Below, one piece after another: positions 1 to 6,101 of a stretch of DNA of 8,202 nt; positions within the stretch are counted from its first letter, which is position 1, and each line of letters opens with the position of its first letter. Source of the stretch: an uncultured Mucilaginibacter sp. (lineage in GTDB: Bacteria > Bacteroidota > Bacteroidia > Sphingobacteriales > Sphingobacteriaceae); contig NZ_CAMLOV010000218.1 of NCBI RefSeq assembly GCF_946481715.1, positions 1 to 8,202 of the forward strand. The letters run 5' to 3'. The translations under genes and the position numbers were made by a program. Below the pieces are notes generated by a model. That model was not told where the DNA came from. It searched no databases and saw only the letters and a list, made by a program, of their open reading frames with translations.

Positions 1-831
1 GGTTTTCAAGATATATTGCTTGCCGAATTCTTTGGCAATTTTTACTGCGCGGAGGATAGATTGCGGGTCGCTTACCTCAAATATCTGTGGCAGGGTTTGG
101 GTGCGGTTAAACTCATCAAGCGAGATATTGTACTCTGTTTTTTGGGTTTTGTACCATGCGGCATCCAGGTATGTTTGGCGCAGCAGGGCAATGCTACCCA
201 TTAGTGATGATGGGTAATTGGTAGCCGCAGTGCCTTTACTGAAAGAGTAGTGAGCCGCTGCCTGGTCGTTTAGCATCACAAAATTGTCGCGTTCGTCCGC
301 AAGGCTTACCACTACGGATGTGCCGCGGGCTATACCATCATGTATGAGCGATTGCACGGTACCGAAACCGTTCTTCTTTAGTGTTTCGGCTGCATCGGCA
401 TTTACATGGAAAAGGGTTTTAGCATTTATCTCCGGGCGGATAGCCTCGTTCCATCCATAAGCACCGGGCTTGGTAGATACGTATACACGCGGGCCGCCAA
501 AGCCACCGCCGCCGGCTGTGCGGGGCGCATCGGGGATACCGTAGGTGGTGTAAGCATCAACCAAACCGGGGTAAATAAATTTGCTTTTCAGGTTGATAGT
601 GACGTAGCCTTTTGGTATGCTTAGCTGCGTGCCAACAGCCTCTATCACCCTATCGTTTACAAGCAATGTTGCGTTGCTAAGGGTTTGGTCGGCATTTATA
701 ACAATAGTGGCATTAGTGAAGGCATATTTTCCGGGGCGGATATCCCAGCTGCCGTTAACCGGAAAGGTTTCCTGGGCGCGGCATAATTGAAATATCAGCA
801 GGAAAAAACAAAAAAGTAAAGGTTTTTTCAT
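1..831 (-). CDS. Exported amidohydrolase, N-terminal part (3' end outside window)
   Basis: An open frame of 277 codons runs from the ATG at 831-829 to the window edge with no stop, so the gene is truncated by the window, not broken. The protein starts with a Sec signal peptide (MKK, hydrophobic core to about residue 16, then CRAQ, with likely cleavage before Q20, as is common in Bacteroidota). This is followed by a beta-rich segment (about 35-85: ATIVINADQTLSNATLLVND) and the PGLVDA signature at 88-93, typical of the amidohydrolase/imidazolonepropionase-like superfamily. The superfamily normally has a metal-binding HxH right after PGLID; here the sequence is PGLVDAYTTYG, without either histidine. 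Long Bacteroidota amidohydrolases of about 1000 residues often have such a degenerate first half followed by a catalytic second half, so the active domain may lie beyond the edge. A glycine-rich stretch (107-113) follows. Likely periplasmic; substrate unknown. Confidence 0.8.
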   Translation of the reverse strand, partial: MKKPLLFCFFLLIFQLCRAQETFPVNGSWDIRPGKYAFTNATIVINADQTLSNATLLVNDRVIEAVGTQLSIPKGYVTINLKSKFIYPGLVDAYTTYGIPDAPRTAGGGGFGGPRVYVSTKPGAYGWNEAIRPEINAKTLFHVNADAAETLKKNGFGTVQSLIHDGIARGTSVVVSLADERDNFVMLNDQAAAHYSFSKGTAATNYPSSLMGSIALLRQTYLDAAWYKTQKTEYNISLDEFNRTQTLPQIFEVSDPQSILRAVKIAKEFGKQYILKT

Positions 832-968
832 GTGGAGTGGTTGTTTACTGCTAAACTATTAAATTTTCGTTCCGCATTTACCGTACAAGGCAAAATCATA
901 CAATTGTTACATCGTTAACGGGCTTGAGTTTTTTTTAAGATTTGTAAATTGCAAGCCTATCTACCACT

Positions 969-1649
969 ATGAAAACAGAAAAGATACGGGCTATCATCAC
1001 AGGTACTACGGGCATGGTTGGCGAAGGCGTGCTACACCAATGTTTAAACAATCCCCATGTTGAAACGGTACTCATCATCAACCGCAAGCCGCTGGGTTTA
1101 ACGCATCCAAAATTAACGGAGGTAATCCACGCCGATTTTTACGACTTGTCGGCTATTGAAGCATCGATAAAGGGCTACAACGCCTGCTTTTTTTGTTTAG
1201 GCGTATCATCGGTGGGTATGAACAAGGCGGAGTATACCAAAATTACTTACACCCTTACCCTGCATGTTGCCGAAACGCTGGCGAAGCATAACCCGGACAT
1301 GACGTTCTGCTATATATCCGGCGCCGGCACCGATAGCAGCGAAAAAGGAAGCAGCATGTGGGCACGGGTAAAAGGGAAGACCGAAAACGACCTGATGAAG
1401 CTTCCTTTTAAACAGGTGTACGCGGTGCGACCCGGCTTTATTAAACCGATAAAGGGACTCAACAAAACGCATAGTTTCTATAAATACATCACCTGGTTGT
1501 TCCCGCTTGGGCGGGCTGTTTATCCATCGGGCTTTTGTACCTTACAGGAGCTGGCGGCAGCTATGATACGTGTTGTAAACCACCCATATAGTAAAAAGGT
1601 ATTAGAAGGAAAAGACATTATTTTATTAGCAAAAGAAGCAGGTACTTAA
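969..1649 (+). CDS. NAD(P)-binding Rossmann-fold protein (atypical SDR / epimerase-like)
   Basis: A 226-residue cytoplasmic protein. The N-terminus carries the dinucleotide-binding motif TGTTGMVGEG (residues 11-20, pattern TGxxGxxG) after a short beta strand (RAII), and a second strand ends in LIINRK (35-40), where NRK suggests NADP(H) preference. FFCLGVSS (74-81) and YISGAGTDSS (115-124) correspond to the following core strands. The classical SDR YxxxK pair is not present; the equivalent region reads WARVKGKTENDL (131-142), which resembles the atypical SDRs of the HTATIP2/YbjT kind. VRPGFIKP (153-160) is the usual strand and proline after the cofactor site. Length suits this subgroup (about 210-230). 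No substrate can be assigned. It is divergent from the amidohydrolase across 137 bp (832-968), which must hold the promoters, and lies 11 bp before the next gene, so the two are probably co-transcribed. Confidence 0.85.
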   Translation: MKTEKIRAIITGTTGMVGEGVLHQCLNNPHVETVLIINRKPLGLTHPKLTEVIHADFYDLSAIEASIKGYNACFFCLGVSSVGMNKAEYTKITYTLTLHVAETLAKHNPDMTFCYISGAGTDSSEKGSSMWARVKGKTENDLMKLPFKQVYAVRPGFIKPIKGLNKTHSFYKYITWLFPLGRAVYPSGFCTLQELAAAMIRVVNHPYSKKVLEGKDIILLAKEAGT

Positions 1650-1660
1650 TTATTTTAGCA

Positions 1661-1999
1661 ATGGAAGAACTAAGCAAAAGCGACAAAAGAAACGCACGAG
1701 AGATCATTATAAAAGGGATGCACGAGGAATTCCGGCGCGGGATGGAATCGTTTTACAAACTGTTAGAAGTGTGGAGAACCACAACTAACGAGGATCAGTT
1801 GCACTATGCAGAGTTATATGGCTCGGTTAAGGATTTTAATAAACAAATTGCCTGGCGGTACGATGGCCTGAAAAACTCGGGGCTTGTAGATGTGCTAACC
1901 GGGCAGCTACGCGAACATTTAATTGAAGAGGGCGACCTTAATTCACTATCGGATGAAACAAGAGCCTGTGTGATCCGTTGGGCAAATAGCGTTTTTTAA
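1661..1999 (+). CDS. Hypothetical protein, small, charged and mostly helical
   Basis: A 112-residue protein that I do not recognise. The ATG follows the preceding stop by 11 bp, in the same direction, which with the clean stop and normal codon use argues for a real gene. The protein is soluble, with no signal peptide or membrane segment. It is rich in charged and aromatic residues and reads as amphipathic helices: about 8-40 (KRNAREIIIKGMHEEF and onward), 44-70 (EDQLHYAELYGSVKDFNKQI) and 81-110. No metal-binding, catalytic or helix-turn-helix motif stands out. The basic RNAREIIIKGMHEEFRRG opening could contact nucleic acid or a partner, but that is a guess. Its neighbours (Rossmann protein before, CPBP protease after) do not give a function. 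Confidence 0.7.
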   Translation: MEELSKSDKRNAREIIIKGMHEEFRRGMESFYKLLEVWRTTTNEDQLHYAELYGSVKDFNKQIAWRYDGLKNSGLVDVLTGQLREHLIEEGDLNSLSDETRACVIRWANSVF

Positions 2000-2042
2000 C
2001 GCTCACCTATCTTATTCGGCTAAAATTGTACCTTGTGCTATT

Positions 2043-2738
2043 ATGCCCCTAACCGCAAATCAAGAAACTCCGCAATACAAACTCGTTAAACAAGGGCTTG
2101 CATTAACCCTTGCGTTTTTCTTTGTGATAGCATTGGCCAACCGTACCATCGTAACAATTAGTGGCCTACAGGAGTGGTCGGCGGAGATGTTTATTATTTC
2201 GCGGTTTGAGTATTGGCTGTGGCTGGCGCTGATATATTTGTATGCAACCCGCTGCGAAAAACAACCCCTGCTGCTTTGGCCCGAAAAGCGCTATTGCATT
2301 GGTTTTTACTTTGCATCGGTACTTGGGATATTACTTATCGTGGCTATAGGCAACTTGTCTATTACCTATGCATTGCTTTTTTCAGGCTGGTACAAACCAA
2401 ACCCTATCATGGCCGGGCTGGGGCTTTTTAGTATCCCTTTAAAACTATTTATTTGCTTCACAGCCGGCGTGGTAGAGGAATTTGTGATGCGGGGGTATTT
2501 AATGCCGAGGCTGCAACTATTCTTTAAAAGTAAACATTGGCCGGTTGTTATTTCGTCGGTGATATTTGGCCTTGCACACATCCGCTGGGGCACGCTTGCA
2601 AATGTGGTCGTCCCTATATTCATCGGCTTAATATTTGCTTATCATTACCAAAAATACCGCAATATTAAAGTGTTGATAATCTGCCACTTTTTGTGGGATA
2701 TGATTGGCTTTATGTTGATACCGCACGCAACGAAATAA
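2043..2738 (+). CDS. CPBP-family intramembrane glutamic endopeptidase (CAAX/Abi-type)
   Basis: A 231-residue multi-pass membrane protein with all the family's catalytic motifs. EExxxR is seen in VVEEFVMRGYL (E145, E146, R150), a conserved histidine in FGLAHIRWG (H179), and HxxxD in CHFLWDMIG (H215, D219). These residues form the intramembrane active site in the CPBP family (PF02517, related to Rce1). Hydrophobic segments are at about 17-38, 56-68, 87-114, 124-142, 166-180, 186-201 and 208-226. Bacterial members are proteases, sometimes linked to peptide or bacteriocin self-immunity; no bacteriocin gene is visible, so the substrate is unknown. The gene starts 43 bp after the preceding gene and may share its transcript. 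No strong ribosome binding site precedes the ATG. The stop codon overlaps the far end of the terminator of the opposite-strand gene. Confidence 0.88.
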   Translation: MPLTANQETPQYKLVKQGLALTLAFFFVIALANRTIVTISGLQEWSAEMFIISRFEYWLWLALIYLYATRCEKQPLLLWPEKRYCIGFYFASVLGILLIVAIGNLSITYALLFSGWYKPNPIMAGLGLFSIPLKLFICFTAGVVEEFVMRGYLMPRLQLFFKSKHWPVVISSVIFGLAHIRWGTLANVVVPIFIGLIFAYHYQKYRNIKVLIICHFLWDMIGFMLIPHATK

Positions 2739-2771
2739 AAAAGGCCGGCGACTCTTGCAGCCACCAGCCTT
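2737..2771 (-). terminator. Rho-independent terminator of the EamA gene
   Basis: Read on the minus strand, 2771-2760 pairs with 2752-2741 as a 12-bp stem (nine Watson-Crick and three G-U pairs) around a 7-nt loop. It is followed at once by six T (2742-2737, the first two also closing the stem). It lies 21 bp beyond the eamA stop. On the plus strand the three wobble positions become C-A mismatches and no T-run follows, so it should work only for minus-strand transcription. It overlaps the CPBP gene's stop codon. Confidence 0.82.
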
Positions 2772-2792
2772 CACACGGTTAACTTACACTGA

Positions 2793-3809
2793 TCAAGAAG
2801 TTGCGCCGCATAGTTTTTTAACTAATACGGCTTCAGTCTTTTTTAGCAGTGCTGGTTTATCAACCTTAATAGCCGCGGGTTTGCTGAATGAGTATTTACT
2901 CAGATTCACCAGCAGTACGCTTAGCAGGATGATAACGAGGCCTAATACCTGCATCCAGCTAATCACTTCGCCCGCAAATAAAACGCCCAGCAAAACTGCT
3001 ATAACCGGGTTTACGTACGAATGTGTGCTTACCTGTGTGGCAGGCCGTACCTGCAGCAGCCAAACGTATGCGCTAAATGCAGCTATCGACCCAAAGAAGA
3101 TGAGGTAAATTACTGCCATCCAGGCCTGTGCAGGTACTGCACTAATATCGAATGTAGCGTACTCATTGTCAATAAATCCTGCCGGGATAAATGCTATCCC
3201 TGCAGCCATCATTTGCCAGCCGGTGTTAACCCGCACAGGTGCATCAGTTGCCGATTTTTTGGAATATAGAGATCCACCAGCCCAAGCAATGGGGCCAACA
3301 ATCAATAAAAATAAACCTACTAAATGCTGTGTATCTATGCCGCCGGCAACGGATTTGCCAAAGGCTTCGCCAAAAAGCAACAAAACGCCGCCAAAGCCTA
3401 TAATTAAGCCAAGGATGGTAGTGCGGCTTTTTAGGTTCACTTTCCAGTTCACCTTATCCAATACCACAAACCAGATAGGGTTAGCCGATACCATAATGGC
3501 CACCATAGCGCTGGGGATGAATTTCTCTACCCAAATAACAATGCCGTTAGCTACAAACAGGGTAAACAGCCCGCTGATACCAGATGCCTTTATGGTTGCC
3601 TTATCAAATACCTTATCGCCTTTTAAGTAACACCAGCCAAGCAGTAAAATACCGGCAACTACAAAGCGCATTGCGCCCATTATCATTGGTGGGATGCCCG
3701 AAAGCCCCATCTGTATAAAAAAGTAAGTAGAGCCCCATACCACGTATACAGCAGCAAATGCTATTACTACTAATAAGGTGGAGGGTTTTTTGATCGATCT
3801 CGTTTCCAT
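2793..3809 (-). CDS. EamA/DMT-family transporter (drug/metabolite exporter)
   Basis: A 338-residue inner-membrane protein with the ten-helix, two-repeat organisation of the drug/metabolite transporter superfamily. The first EamA repeat (about 12-150) opens with VYVVWGSTYFFIQMGL (22-37) and the RFVVAGILLL helix (48-57), both characteristic of the RhaT/YedA-like branch. The second repeat (about 163-303) ends with HSYVNPVIAVLLGVLFAGE (263-281), the signature proline-containing helix followed by the conserved Gly-Glu. The family exports metabolites, amino acids or drugs, and the substrate cannot be read here. A basic cytoplasmic tail of about 35 residues (304-338, many Lys) makes it longer than the usual 290-300. 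The ATG at 3809-3807 is 90 bp downstream of the doxX stop on the same strand, so the two may form one transcript. It ends at the terminator at 2737-2771. EamA genes are often neighbours and targets of MocR regulators, which fits the layout. Confidence 0.9.
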   Translation of the reverse strand: METRSIKKPSTLLVVIAFAAVYVVWGSTYFFIQMGLSGIPPMIMGAMRFVVAGILLLGWCYLKGDKVFDKATIKASGISGLFTLFVANGIVIWVEKFIPSAMVAIMVSANPIWFVVLDKVNWKVNLKSRTTILGLIIGFGGVLLLFGEAFGKSVAGGIDTQHLVGLFLLIVGPIAWAGGSLYSKKSATDAPVRVNTGWQMMAAGIAFIPAGFIDNEYATFDISAVPAQAWMAVIYLIFFGSIAAFSAYVWLLQVRPATQVSTHSYVNPVIAVLLGVLFAGEVISWMQVLGLVIILLSVLLVNLSKYSFSKPAAIKVDKPALLKKTEAVLVKKLCGATS

Positions 3810-3899
3810 TGTGTGTGATTTATATGTATTGTATGTTTGCCTAATCCTACCCTCTCCATAGTAGAGGTGCTTGGGTGTGGCTATTTGTTTAAATCATGA

Positions 3900-4400
3900 T
3901 CACCTGATGATATCTATCAGGTTTTCACCGGAATAGTAATCCAGTTGGCGCAAAAATGGCTTTTTTTGTATAGCATCCAGGCTAAAAGCATGCACGGGTG
4001 CGGTTGCCAGCAGAAAACTTGCCGCGCTCAACGTAAATACGGAGTAGCCCAGCGGCGATTCGATCCCGAATGAAATAGCCATCGCGATAGCAAAACAAAA
4101 GCTTAAAATACCGCTGCCAATGGCTGCGATACGGGTGAACAGCCCTACCAACAGCAGCAAACCAAACGCTGCCTCGCCAATGGTGGCAATAATTGCCAGT
4201 GGCGCTACCAATACATCGGGTACAAAACTCATTACCTGTTTAGCATAGGCAATAAAATGCTGCCAGTCGCCCCAGCCAACATGTGGCTTTCCGTTAGCGC
4301 CAAATGCGCCAAGGCGGTCGGCAACTTCCCATAAATATGCTATCCCTATCGACAGGCGGAGGAACAATACAGGTGCTTTAAAATTTTCGGGCGTTTGCAT
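3900..4400 (-). CDS. DoxX-like (DoxD/DoxX superfamily) membrane protein
   Basis: A 166-residue membrane protein with four predicted helices (about 9-28, 62-84, 88-110 and 116-134). The opening APVLFLRLSIGIAYLWEVADRLG (9-31) is typical of DoxX/DoxD-like proteins. So are the GEAAFGLLLLVGLFTRIAAIGSG segment (75-97), the conserved Gly-Leu-Phe-Thr-Arg turn between helices 2 and 3, and the periplasmic loop with GWGDWQHFIAYA (42-53). Family members are related to the thiosulfate:quinone oxidoreductase subunit or act in membrane redox and stress roles; the exact function is uncertain. The ATG at 4400-4398 faces the mocR gene across a short divergent region that contains the operator at 4440-4483. The operator lies 40-83 bp upstream, where the doxX promoter should be, so MocR control of doxX is likely (inference). 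A 7-bp inverted repeat overlaps the stop codon but lacks a T-run. Confidence 0.85.
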   Translation of the reverse strand: MQTPENFKAPVLFLRLSIGIAYLWEVADRLGAFGANGKPHVGWGDWQHFIAYAKQVMSFVPDVLVAPLAIIATIGEAAFGLLLLVGLFTRIAAIGSGILSFCFAIAMAISFGIESPLGYSVFTLSAASFLLATAPVHAFSLDAIQKKPFLRQLDYYSGENLIDIIR

Positions 4401-4439
4401 AATGTGATTTGTTTTATTGATATAAAATTACGTACTTGG

Positions 4440-4483
4440 TGGACTATACACATAGTCCAGAAATAACAATCAAGATAGTCCAG
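4440..4483. promoter_or_regulatory. Probable MocR operator: inverted repeat plus third direct half-site
   Basis: TGGACTAT (4440-4447) and ATAGTCCA (4452-4459) form a perfect 8-bp inverted repeat with a 4-bp spacer. The right half, extended to ATAGTCCAG (4452-4460), recurs exactly as a direct repeat at 4475-4483, 23 bp further on and touching the mocR ATG at 4484. MocR/GabR/PdxR-type regulators are known to bind combinations of direct and inverted half-sites in the divergent region next to their own gene. This is the expected place for autoregulation and for control of the divergent doxX. The -10-like TAATTTTA read on the minus strand (4430-4423) lies next to it, but that promoter assignment is weak. 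Confidence 0.72.
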
Positions 4484-5971
4484 ATGGAATTATTAGAGAG
4501 CCTTGTAAGTATTGATAAAAACCTGCAGGTGCCTGTTTACCTTCAGGTGGCCAACGAAGTGATTTGCTCTATCCGTAAGGGTATACTAAAACCGGGCGTG
4601 GCCTTACCGGGCAGCCGTGTTTTGGCCACTTCATTAAACGTACACCGCAAAACCGTGGTGGCCGCTTATGACGAGCTTTATGCCCAAAGCTGGGTGGATG
4701 TTTTACCGCGCAAGGGTATCTTTGTGGCCAAAAACCTGCCCAATATAGCGCCCAGGGCATTAAGCGAAGCACCGCATCCGGTTGGTTTTGCCAACAAAAC
4801 CTTGTACGATGTGGACGATACCCGGGTAATTTGCCAGGATATGTTTGTGGCGCCCCCCGAGGGAAATCTGGTGTTTAACAATGGATCGCCCGATACGCGC
4901 ATTGCACCGCTGGAACTAATGATACGCGAGTACCGCAGGCTTGCATCGCAAAAGTTTAATACTAAGTACCTGATGTACGGCCCGGAGCAGGGATCTGAAA
5001 GCTTACGTATAGAGCTGGCCAAATTCTTTTCGGAAACGCGCGGGCTGCATGTAGGCGCCGATAATATAATTATTACCAAAGGCGTACAAATGGCGCTTTA
5101 CATTGTAGCACAGGTACTGCTGAACAAAGGCGACACCGTAGTAGTAGGCGACCCCGGCTACAGCATGGCCAACGAGGTTTTTATGCAGGCTGGGGCCAAT
5201 ATTGCCCCAGTACCTGTAGACCATTATGGTATAAACCTGGATGCTGTAGAAGCCCTTTGCAAAAAGCAAAAAATACGGATGCTGTTTGTGATACCGCACC
5301 ATCACCAGCCTACCACAGTAACGCTTTGTTCCGAACGGCGTATGCGTTTGCTGGAACTGGCCAAAACATACAAGTTTGCCATTGTGGAAGACGATTATGA
5401 TTACGATTTCCATTACTCCAGCAGCCCTATTTTGCCCCTGGCGAGTGCAGATGATTACGGTAGCGTTATCTATGTGGGCTCGTTTTGTAAAACCATTGCA
5501 TCGGGGTTGCGCATTGGTTTTATGATAGCCCCGCAAAACCTGATTGCACAAGCCACCCGCCTGCGCCGTCTTATCGACCGGCAGGGCGAGCAACTTTTAG
5601 AGGAAGCCATGGCCAACCTGCTGAAAAACGGCGATATAGGCCGTCACCTTAAAAAAGCCAATAAGCTTTACCAGGAGCGCCGGGATGTACTTTGCCGCCT
5701 TTTGCAGGAGAAACTGGGCGATAACGTATCCTTTACTATCCCTAACGGCGGTTTTGCGGTTTGGATGGAATACAAAAATGGGATCGACCGGATCAAAGTA
5801 ACGGAGAAAGCCGCCGAAATGGGGCTAACCATAGGCAGCGGATGCGAGCATTACCACGACCCGCTTGTGCGCCACAATTTTGTGCGCCTCGGCTTTGCCT
5901 CTATGAATGTGAAAGAACTGGAAGAAGCGGTAGATATTTTAGCAAGGGCCATGAAGAAGGCGGTGGTGTAA
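4484..5971 (+). CDS. MocR-type transcriptional regulator (GntR HTH + PLP aminotransferase fold)
   Basis: From the ATG at 4484 the protein has 495 residues. The frame opens further upstream to a TTG at 4436 (511 residues), but those 16 codons run through the operator palindrome and MocR proteins of this type start as MELLESL, so I prefer the ATG. Domain 1 is a GntR winged helix (about 18-81: VYLQVANEVICSIRKG, LPGSR, recognition helix VHRKTVVAAYDEL, wing LPRKGIFV). A linker follows, then a fold-type I aminotransferase domain (about 130-490) with NNGSPD (132-137), GDPGYS (222-227), EDDYDYDF around the PLP-ring aspartate (302-309), the Schiff-base lysine K336 in GSFCKTIASGLRIG, and R468 in VRLGFA. 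So PLP binding is expected. The usual SFSK..PGLR motif is altered to SFCK..SGLR, and PSHQ-P-G to PHHHQPTT. Probably a ligand-sensing regulator of itself and of doxX-eamA; ligand unknown. Confidence 0.92.
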   Translation: MELLESLVSIDKNLQVPVYLQVANEVICSIRKGILKPGVALPGSRVLATSLNVHRKTVVAAYDELYAQSWVDVLPRKGIFVAKNLPNIAPRALSEAPHPVGFANKTLYDVDDTRVICQDMFVAPPEGNLVFNNGSPDTRIAPLELMIREYRRLASQKFNTKYLMYGPEQGSESLRIELAKFFSETRGLHVGADNIIITKGVQMALYIVAQVLLNKGDTVVVGDPGYSMANEVFMQAGANIAPVPVDHYGINLDAVEALCKKQKIRMLFVIPHHHQPTTVTLCSERRMRLLELAKTYKFAIVEDDYDYDFHYSSSPILPLASADDYGSVIYVGSFCKTIASGLRIGFMIAPQNLIAQATRLRRLIDRQGEQLLEEAMANLLKNGDIGRHLKKANKLYQERRDVLCRLLQEKLGDNVSFTIPNGGFAVWMEYKNGIDRIKVTEKAAEMGLTIGSGCEHYHDPLVRHNFVRLGFASMNVKELEEAVDILARAMKKAVV

Positions 5972-5975
5972 GCAC

Positions 5976-6035
5976 CTGTACGAATTGTACGATCCGTACA
6001 GTTCGTACAACTTCGTACAGCTCGTACAATTTTTT
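5976..6035 (+). terminator. Hairpin(s) after mocR, possible terminator
   Basis: The inverted copies at the start of the array can pair with later ones in two exclusive ways. In the first, 5976-5992 pairs with 6003-6020 as a 17-bp stem with one bulged C (6011) and a 10-nt loop. In the second, AATTGTACGA (5983-5992) pairs perfectly with TCGTACAATT (6022-6031) and is followed directly by T up to 6035. The second has the form of a weak intrinsic terminator in the right place for mocR, but its stem is A/T-rich and its loop is 29 nt, so termination efficiency is doubtful. Confidence 0.4.
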
Positions 6036-6101
6036 GGGCTATTCGTACAGTTTCGCACAACTTCGTACAGTTTCGTACAACTTCGCACAGTTTCGTACAG
6101 C
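5976..6101. repeat. Helically phased array of 12 short repeats with GTAC/GCAC core
   Basis: Twelve copies of a unit close to TCGTACAR begin 4 bp after the mocR stop. The core tetranucleotides start at 5978, 5987, 5996, 6005, 6015, 6024, then, after a 12-bp T-rich break, at 6045, 6055, 6065, 6075, 6085 and 6095. Spacing is 9-10 bp in the first block and exactly 10 in the second. Copies 1 and 2 are inverted (CTGTACGA, TTGTACGA), copy 3 is degenerate (CCGTACAG) and the rest read TCGTACAG or TCGTACAA, with GCAC in copies 8 and 11. AG and AA endings alternate from copy 3 to 10, giving a 20-bp higher-order period. Open frames crossing the array on both strands translate to low-complexity repeats and are not credible genes. 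Function unknown: a cluster of protein-binding sites, structured RNA or a recombination product are possible. Confidence 0.85.

Noticed and set aside
1206..1472. Antisense open frames within the Rossmann gene and within other genes
   Set aside because: Shadows of the real coding frames, without recognisable domains.
3832..3839. TATGTTTG, an exact match to the Bacteroidota -7 promoter box on the plus strand
   Set aside because: No plus-strand gene follows before mocR 645 bp away, and no -33 TTTG is correctly spaced; probably chance.
3851..3867. CCTCT/AGAGG inverted repeat between doxX and eamA
   Set aside because: Only 5 bp with a 7-bp spacer; expected by chance and not linked to a recognisable site.
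3902..3922. 7-bp inverted repeat ACCTGAT/ATCAGGT over the doxX stop codon
   Set aside because: Short, A/T-rich stem with no T-run in the doxX direction; not convincing as a terminator.
4436..4483. TTG start 16 codons upstream for MocR
   Set aside because: The added codons translate the operator palindrome, and the ATG at 4484 gives the usual N-terminus for the family.
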